Source: Calocera cornea HHB12733
Taxonomy: Eukaryota; Basidiomycota; Dacrymycetes; Dacrymycetales; Dacrymycetaceae
Length of the DNA: 64,000 nt
Reading direction: 5' to 3'
Assembly: GCA_001632435.1 (NCBI GenBank)
Contig: KV423969.1
Coordinates: forward strand, 53,386-117,385
Both the position numbers and the translations under genes were made by a program. The notes under the pieces are model-generated. The model was not told the origin of the DNA. It did not search any database and saw only the letters and a list, made by a program, of their open reading frames with translations. Shown here piece after piece: positions 57,601-64,000 of the stretch; within the stretch, counting starts at the first letter, position 1; each line of letters begins with the position of its first letter.

Positions 57601-57968
57601 CGCCCGTCACGCCCTCCTTCAGCTCCACGCCATCCCCGACCCGCATGGGCATCCTCACCTCAACCCCGCTGTCGAGCGAGGGCTCCCCCGAGTCCGAGCA
57701 CACCTCGCCGTCCCTCACCAGCGACAGCGTGACGGACGAGGCGGACGGGAGCACCAGCACGGGCACCAGCGGCAGCCCGGACACGGACACGGACCATGAG
57801 ACGGGCGAGGAGGCGGTCGAGCTCGACAGCAGCCCGTGCACGAGCGCGTACGACTCGGCCAAGGAGGAGTGCGTCCCGAGCCCCAGCGTGCCCAACCTCA
57901 AGCTCGCGGCCGCACCCTTCCAAGGGCTGGGCATCGACATTCGCAACTTTGGCGTTGGCGCGGCGTGA
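54621..57968 (+). CDS. Pro/Ser/Ala-rich protein with repeated basic LRRPKS motifs, 5' end unresolved
   Basis: Not recognised. The frame reads without stops from a CCTAG boundary at 54620 to the stop at 57966. It contains a well-ordered N-terminal part (DPNTLLPSPL, THLPTVYVVPPPESGA, IALLEEAVFHEHRAQIHLHQ, GIPKFRRLTERQM) before the first in-frame ATG at 55044. The true start must lie in an upstream exon spliced at 54620, or there is a sequence error, since the nearby ATG at 54634 is in a different frame. The rest is low-complexity. Six short basic motifs recur: KRRSGFWSE, KRRSSFFGS, LRRPRSIMG, LRRPKSLMG, LRRPKSLAA and TKRISTLFA. Each has a serine in a kinase-like R-x-x-S or R-R-x-S setting. The C-terminus ends LGIDIRNFGVGAA. 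Confidence 0.7.
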   Translation, partial: VTSSHGRTAPTAPAAHHHRLVALALQLDPNTLLPSPLSPTYPLSIPLSHPALAAQAQAQADRTHLPTVYVVPPPESGARTLLAFDSRAPPSPQTPDIALLEEAVFHEHRAQIHLHQRQQRDQRGPPPDIGIPKFRRLTERQMRMEGVVMPRRRDSQLIMMQQQTQQRARAQLPSHLVVRRSETDPLVTLINTTTASPNSIQLPPHPYALQAPGPGSPMLPPSPPPNMPLPPLPSGAGTVQPRSSVDFPEHPVADAQRALGQPPRRIGSPPPQSAPPVPALGAGGRPRPASVAGVPGGAALGGLGIFAPAPAPGLAHGTATVAAAAAAGGSVKPHRPASVAFPRTISTPSPTATGVPSARPTPLPPSQARHITLPSSPTPRAAPTGDAKETRPEKEREKEKEGKVRKRSSTIAIMKRRSGFWSEPASPEGPQAPEAPEAPEVGRKVLGVERKEGEGALLIRERTEGAGDAEEQKLTKGGTGPKGAKRENGEAPAKDAREANANPGRRRSVTLTLGTKRRSSFFGSPPATPASPTTAAPIVSDARVESPKKTVVGPPVRPPIPHSAPPPLPPPPASPADSRPAKPEGKPPPPAQQGQAAEAAVVPPRPARARSQSEKGLRRPRSIMGFAGLMLGNRSATALAAAPSTPTDERAVLVDSPPGPPTASAAQGRPPTPAASAPSSRAPAPSSPREKKEKRLRRPKSLMGLGRHFTVPLKGGDEAPPVPPLPGAPPVPPARQESNATEAVETGASPEPAGKKTNRKSSFYNLPSLSLSHHRLHKDPPAPAELPGVKIDGVPHAPRKASLPAGAPAAATAAAGDGKKLRRPKSLAALGAFMSSQRSKPPPAMPGLGSSKAPQERPQTASTTASAPASSKRPGTASTVASVPRPPTASSASSAPPKQPATPVRPSMSSTDSPKRPGTAMSDRSPPPAKASPQRTRTYSLGATKRISTLFAFSGSEERQQQRPPVPAMPLPTIPSVPIFPELSTSESASTLKTPVTPSFSSTPSPTRMGILTSTPLSSEGSPESEHTSPSLTSDSVTDEADGSTSTGTSGSPDTDTDHETGEEAVELDSSPCTSAYDSAKEECVPSPSVPNLKLAAAPFQGLGIDIRNFGVGAA

Positions 57969-58536
57969 GCCTCGCAGCAGCTGGAGATGAGATCCACAGG
58001 CATCAGCATCACCCCCGTACGGTACTTAAACCAGACACTAGTTTCCCGTCCTCCCTATCTTCTTCCTCCACCGTTCTGCGGACCTTCTTGCACAAAAACA
58101 GGACTTACGACTGGAACACTACAACTACCCTCTCACAGCTATAGGACATGACATATATCTCTCATTAGTCTCTTTCCTTGCTTTTCTTACTCTTACAACG
58201 GAGGTCGGGGGAGGTGTAATCACTGTGTCGTACCATGTATGGGAGGGTAGGCTGGATGGTAGCTCACATGGAGATGGAATTGTTTGTGTAGTAAATAGTT
58301 GGGCAGCTGGATAGAGTGTATTGCTAGGAATGACATGCTAGCTTGATCATTCTCACACAACTTTAGGCAGTGCAGATCCTGAGTCAGATGGAAAAGCAGG
58401 ACATGTGGTGCACGAAGGGCAGGGAATAGTATAGCACAAGAAGACAGTGGACAGCAAAATGGCTGAGTCATTGTTTGCTAAATGATACATGCAGGGAGGC
58501 GGAACCCATCAACCACAAAGTAGCCTGAGGCAACCT
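57969..58536. other. convergent 3' region
   Basis: No gene is seen. The right part is AT-rich compared with the neighbouring coding sequence, as expected for 3' flanks. Confidence 0.6.
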
Positions 58537-59518
58537 TTATGAACGCCTGACCAGCCAGAGCTCCCCGCCGTCAGGAACCTGTCCATCTAAAGGCTTGTTC
58601 AAGTCCAGAGTGGTTGAGGTCTCCTGCGCCTCCGCATCAGTGCCTGGTACGGCTAAGCTAAGAGTGCGCTGCGGGCCATGAGCAGTAGCACACACAAGGG
58701 ATGCTATGGCTTACAGTTGGATCTGAGGAGCCGGGCTCGTGTGGCAGTTTGAACCTGCTTGCCAGCATGTCCAGAGCCCTGCCAGCCGGTGTTGTCTACG
58801 ATGGATTGTGAGTGGTTCACTTCACTCGTTTGAAAACAGCCAAGCAACCTTGCGGAACCACAGTATTTCATCTTTTGGATTTTCTCCCACCACCCTCACA
58901 CGGACGTGGAGCTTATCACCCACCGCCAAGGTCATTTTGGCGTCCTTATCATCAGCGGGCTTTGCAGAGTGCCGCATCTTCATGACCTGCACGGCCAGAT
59001 ACTGCTTCAGCTTAGCAGGATCCGTGGGGAGTCTTCGAGCGGCCGTTGTTTTGGGAGCAGTTGGAGCCGAACTAGACGGGAAGTTCCTAGCAAGCAGTTG
59101 TTGTGCTCGAGATGGTGCAGTAGGCGCAGCGGTTGCAGTTGTTGATGAGCACGCATGGGACGATGGGACACGATGGCTGATATAGAATAGTTTGGCATTG
59201 TGGACAACGTACGGCATGCAGCACGCACGTTACGCAAAACGCGCCCTTGCAAGCCTGGCACTTTACAACCGCATCCTCTCCTTCAGCGTGAATGTTGCCA
59301 AGCATGGCCTTCTGACTGCAGCCAGATAAATCACATCTCCGAGCTGCGACGTATTGGGATGCATTGGCAGTAGAGAGTGTTGCCAGTGATGCGCAGCCGT
59401 GTTCATGCGGGAGCGCGTGATCTCTGCAGAACAACTGATGGCAACCAGGGCATGGGATGGGCAGAAAGTCATGCAAGTGACAAGATGGATAAGAGCATAA
59501 CGTGCCTGCGGCGTCCAT
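58537..59518 (-). CDS. AN1-type zinc-finger protein, ZFAND1/Cuz1-like
   Basis: Relatives link Cdc48/p97 to the proteasome and help clear stress granules. Two AN1 fingers are visible. The first is CSYPSCHLHDFLPIPCPGC then FCRDHALPHEHGC. The second is CDLSGCSQKAML then KCQACKGAFCVTHRVPSSHAC, completed across an intron (donor near 59242, acceptor ATATCAG near 59183). The C-terminal half has a low-complexity stretch, then a ubiquitin-like fold segment (KMTLAVGDKLHVRVRVVG) and an end LNKPLDGQVPDGGELWLVRR, which fits the UBL-like domain of Cuz1. The start MDAAGTLCSYP at 59518 fits the family, which begins just before the first finger. Stop at 58537-58539. Confidence 0.85.
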
Positions 59519-59702
59519 AGCTAGGCAGGCTTGGCAGGAGGTGACCGTCACAGACAACGACCAAGGGATTGTAGGCTGCTGAGCTCATCGCCTTTGCGTT
59601 TGAGTCCGCCACGAACCGTCAGGACCCCTGCGCGATCAACGTGCACTTCATTCCTCATCGTCTCTCCAAAGCTATCGCAGTCGTGCGGCTCGACAGAACG
59701 CT
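59519..59702. promoter_or_regulatory. 184-base divergent promoter between AN1 (-) and Vps54 (+) genes
   Basis: The start codons are separated by 184 bases, with no TATA box visible. This is the shortest divergent interval in the window. Confidence 0.6.
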
Positions 59703-62700
59703 ATGGCAGCCCGTCCGCCAGATACGGCTGCCTCTCCAGGCGAGACGCGCCCATCTACCCCGGCCGACAGCGACGATGAGACGTTCTCGAGGTTGGAACA
59801 CGACCCCGCCACATCCTCGAGGAACCAGGCACCCTACCGCTTCAATTGGGCCAGGACCGGAAGGCCGAGCATGTCAGAGGCTACGGAATCCCGAGCGGAT
59901 CTCAATGAGATGCCATTGGGGCTCGGTGGTCTCATGCAGGCCATGGGGTCGTCGTTGAATTTGGCAGCATTTCCGCAGGAATGGAGCTCAAGCAGGACTG
60001 GGTTCAATGGTATGCAGCTCATCCATCCTATTCGCATCGTTGTTCACGACTATCGCACAGCTATTTCCACGGTTCTGAACAATCCTCACCGGAAGCCGGC
60101 TCCCCTGAGGCCGTCACGATTCCCACTGCCATCAGTGCCCCCGGCGGACTTGCCCCGAGTCCGACGCAAGGACTTTGACGCATACCTCAAGAGTGTTGCT
60201 CCAGAATGGGCAGGTTTCGAGAAGACGCTGCGGGAAAGGCGAGGCGATTCATCACGACCCCCATCCGGTAGAGGAACACCAATGAGCCCCAGTGCGATGA
60301 CCCCTGGGTCATCCAGCTCACGGCCGTCAATGCCGCCGCTCAGCCTGGTACCTCCGGTCTATTTCGACCCCGAGTTCAACATCGGCAATCCTCGCACATT
60401 CTCCGCGATCACCGAGCAGGAGCATGAGATGTCTCGAACGCTTGTGCTGGGAGAGGCAGACATCGCTATGAGCACCGCCGCGCAGGAGAAACTCTCCCAG
60501 TACCTCGATGTTGTGGAACAGCACCTGGTGCAGGAGATCGCTCAACGATCGACGTCTTTCTTCGCCGCGCTATCCAATCTTCAAGATCTCCAGACCGAAG
60601 GGGAGCAATGTCTGACACGAATAGCGAAGCTGAGAGCGGAGCTCAGAGCGGTGGATGAAAACCAGGCGATCAGCGGCCTGCAGGCGGTTCGGCTGCAGGT
60701 GAAGAGGGACAATGTGGAGGAGGTTGTGGCAGCTGTGCGATCGGTGCGGGAGGTGGGCGAGACTGTGGGCATGGCGAAGCATCTCATCGGTGGAGGAGAG
60801 TATTTCGAGGCGCTGGGGCTCATCGAGGGTGTCGAAGAATCGCTCGCGCCGGCCGTCTGGCGACCTCCAGAACCGCCTTCCCCAATCACGCCGCTCACGA
60901 ATGGATCGGCCTATTCCGCATTCACTCCTGTCTCGCCAATTACACCAGCGGCTCCAAAAACGCAGATTGCCAGACCGCGGGGGCCAGTATTCGACCTGGC
61001 GGCGCTCAAGGCTTTGTCGTCTCTGCCAGAGCACCTGCGCGAGCTCTCATATGCCATCAGCACTTCGCTCGAGTCGGACCTGGTTGGAGTGCTGAGAGCC
61101 GATCTGAGTACGCGCATACGGCTCAGCCCGCCTCAAGGCATTTCGTCTGAGATAGATCCGGTGTTCGATGTCCACGAGGCGTCAGAGCTTCGTGACCGTC
61201 TTATACCCATCCTGCAAGGTTTATTACGAACGAAAGGTGTCGCGCTAGCCATGAAGTCATATCGAGAAGCGGCGTTAGCAGAGGTGAAGACAACCGTAAA
61301 GATGGTGAGCATAGACAACATGCCCTCTCCTGGCCCCGCTCACAGTTTCTCAGCATTTGCCCTCGTCTGACGCAGAAGAAGACGATGCATCTGGCAAACC
61401 TCAAGCGCCCAAGCCGCTAGCAGAACGAAAGTGCGTATATGAGGAGCGTGTATGTGCTAGTCCCTGATTTTGTTCGCAGCGCCGCCCTGGCCAAAGAACT
61501 GCGAGAACAGCCTCTGGAAGACTATCTGAGCCTCTCAAAGCGTCTGTATGATAGCCTTATTCGGTGTATCAAAACAGTCAGTCTGCATACAGAGCTTGTG
61601 TGGAGCATTGTGCAACCCATGCTGTGCGTTCCTATACTACGTGTGGGAAAGTGTGCTGACCTATTGGCAGACCCCCTTCTGTCAAGACAAATGGGGAGAC
61701 AAGGGGCTCTTCATTGTCGGACCTTGGTCTTGACAACCTGTCCAGCGACTTATCCGACATAGTCGTAGCAGTTGCGGAGGCCACCAATTCAAGAGTGTCG
61801 CGGATAGTTGCGCTTCGCCAAGAGCAGCACGCGGCGTTGGACCTCAAGGACTTCATGCCTGTGTTCAATGTCTCATGGGAATTTGTCGTGAAATGCGAAA
61901 CCCTCAGCCGGAGGATGATCCCTGGGCTAAGAGGGACTATGATTTCTCAAGTTCGTCTTCGTCTGTACCGGCAACTGAGCGATATCCTGATTGACCTCAC
62001 AGAGCAAAGCGTTCCTCTTATCATTTCACGCTACGCGGCTTACGCAATCGGCCACACTTGTGGAGAACGAACAATGGGTCCAGGTTGAGGTCTCTGCGTC
62101 GTCGCAGCATATAGTGCAAGTTATCGTTGACTCGGCCATCAGCGATCCACCAGAGCTCAGCTTGACGGCTCCACCAAGTACAAATGGAAAGACCGATGTG
62201 AAATCGGCCAAGCACTTGCGCATAGAAGACAAATCCTACTATGTCGTTTCCGCCACGGTCGATGTCTTGAAGTTGTCGTTGGACTACTTGCGAGTCATGA
62301 TTACCATGCCCATGCTCACTACCGACGTTATGTCAAGAGTGATCGAGTTCCTCAAGGTACGACTGTGCTCGGTTTGTCCGCGATATAGGTCTGATATGAA
62401 TATAGGCCTTCAATTCTCGCACTTGCCAAGTTGTGCTCGGAGCGGGGGCCATGAGGTCAGCTGGCCTGAAGAATATTACGGCGAAGCATCTCGCGCTTGC
62501 ATCTCAGTCCCTCTCTATCATGATCTCCCTCATTCCCTACGTTCGCGAGGCTTTCCGAAGACATCTCAGCCCTACGCAGGCCGTCATGTTGACAGAATTT
62601 GACAAGCTTAAGAGAGTGAGTTCCCTCCAGGCTCTCGATAGTTTCGTCGACTGAATGAGGCAACAGGATTACCAAGAACACCAAAACGAGATTCATGCCA

Positions 62701-63964
62701 AGCTTATTGCGATCATGGGTGATCGATTGTCGATTCACATAAAGACCCTTCTCGCAAGTTCACATTTGCCGCACGAACGCTCGAGACTGATTTTATTCCA
62801 GGAAATGAAGCTGGATGCTCCCACGAATGAACAAGGAGCAAGCCCGTACATTGAGATGATAGTAAAGGAGACCGTCACATTGCACAAGGTCCTCTCGCGG
62901 TACCTTTCTGGCCCTGTTGTGGAGGTAAGCTATTCTCGTCAGGCCTTCCCTGGATGCAGCTGACGGAGTGTTCAGTACGTGATGGAACAAGTGTTGGGAA
63001 CGATGAATTCTCGCCTTGCTGAGGAATACACAAAGATTGACCTGCCGAACAAGGATGCCAAAGCAAGGTACATAGCAGCTTGTGACCCTGCAAATATCTC
63101 ATTATTAATGGCTACGTTAGACTGCTGCAGGATGCTCGATATCTCTCTGCAAAGCTGGGTTCGCTTCGCGGAGTGACTATGCCTTCGCCGGGCATGCTGG
63201 AGAACGTTCTCACCGAGAGGTCTGTACCAGGGGAAACTCCTCCTGTACAAGCGGCAGCGGCGTCGATTCTCCCAAGGAAATCGCCATTTGTTGGTCGTAG
63301 GGCTTTCAGCGCGCTCTTACACCGTGCTACGACTGAGAGGAAGGATGAAGCACCCACCGCCGCTCCACCTCTGCCTGAAAAGACTCCAGATGACAAGGCA
63401 GACGAGGCTACTCCTCCACCTCCCGAGAAAGATGGTCCCGCAACACCTGATCCTGTACTACCTGATTCAGAGGACGTAACGCCTGCCGCAGTCGACGGGG
63501 AGGTTGAGCTCCAGGATTCGGCAGCTTCCGGGGAAGACCTTGCGATACATGCGCCGTCACATGCCGGTCAAACCGAAGTCGCCCAAAATGGGCAACCCGC
63601 AGAAAGCAAAGAAACCTCGCCGCAGGATGCTGAAAATCAGGACGTGTCCGTGAGCGGACCTTCAACGGAGACCCCTGAAGCACCCACGGGCGTTGCCGAT
63701 AGCCGTTTCAACAAGGAAATACCCCCTTTACCGCAAGATTCCCATACCGACGCGGGGCATGAGGCAACCTCCTTGGATGGCGATTCCTTATCCAGCCTGC
63801 CCCCTTTGCCGCTTTCACCTGTAGACGAGAAGCCTACCGATGCTCCGCCTAACGGTGTTGATGTCTCCGTGCGATCTCTTGATACGGTAGTGGATACGGC
63901 TCAGAAGAACGAGTCAACTGGTGACGACCCGGCTTCAGAGAATAACCGTGGCGATGGCAGCTGA
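59703..63964 (+). CDS. VPS54: Vps54, GARP complex subunit
   Basis: Vps54 is a subunit of the GARP tethering complex, which receives endosome-derived vesicles at the trans-Golgi. The N-terminal block VPPVYFDPEFNIGNPRTFSA is the family hallmark. It is followed by a long helical segment (EKLSQYLDVVEQHLVQEIAQ, then LRAELRAVDENQAISGLQ). A middle block has LPEHLRELSYAISTSLESDL, and the C-terminal Vps54 domain has EFVVKCETLSRR and RLSPTQAVML-like and ASPYIEMIVKETVTLHKVL segments. At least eight introns lie between about 61300 and 63120. The last exon encodes about 260 residues of Pro/Glu/Ser-rich tail after LENVLTERSVPG that most Vps54 proteins lack. The start MAARPPDTAASPGET is the first ATG in frame. 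Confidence 0.9.
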
Positions 63965-64000
63965 TGACAGGGACGCGACCGCCGCATGGGATTTGGCGCC

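Overview
This is nuclear DNA of a filamentous basidiomycete, most likely an Agaricomycete. Protein-coding genes carry many short GT-AG introns of about 50-60 bases. Two serine tRNA genes have short introns at the canonical site. Gene families are typical of the group: a Zn2Cys6 regulator, a Sac2-type phosphatase, a RAM/SOG2-type protein, and DUF2786 paralogues. I could not fix genus or species.

Layout. 1-7510 is a repeat-rich, gene-poor island. It holds a decayed 5' copy of an AIG1-like gene at the very edge, microsatellite-like arrays, a short telomere-like stretch, three LTRs of one family (two with intact 5-bp target duplications), a possible relic gene with a coiled coil, and a dead pogo/Tigger-type transposase. 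From 7627 the window is mostly ordinary genes: ankyrin-fused L-asparaginase (-), AIG1-like protein (-, broken by a 525-base assembly gap), Erf2-like palmitoyltransferase (+), Zn2Cys6 factor (+), S1/P1 nuclease (+), FUN14 protein (-), Sac2-type inositol phosphatase (+), LIM protein (-), a membrane protein of unknown function (+), alpha/beta hydrolase (-), secreted double-psi beta-barrel protein (-), two tRNA-Ser genes (+), SOG2-domain protein (+), a small hypothetical (+), two tandem DUF2786/DUF7168-like paralogues (-), mRNA guanylyltransferase (-), a Pro/Ser-rich protein with repeated basic motifs (+), AN1 zinc-finger protein (-) and Vps54 (+).

There is no operon-like or biosynthetic cluster. 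The genes mostly serve housekeeping: lipid modification and trafficking (palmitoyltransferase, Sac2-like, Vps54), polarity and wall (LIM, SOG2, barrel protein), mRNA capping, and protein quality control (AN1). Three gene pairs are divergent over short shared upstream regions (22686-22977, 54034-54620, 59519-59702). The least understood items are the DUF2786 tandem pair, the repeat-motif protein at 54.6-58.0 kb, and the membrane protein at 33.3-34.5 kb. The repeat island shows CpG-directed decay, visible both between LTR copies and in the stop codons of the transposase.
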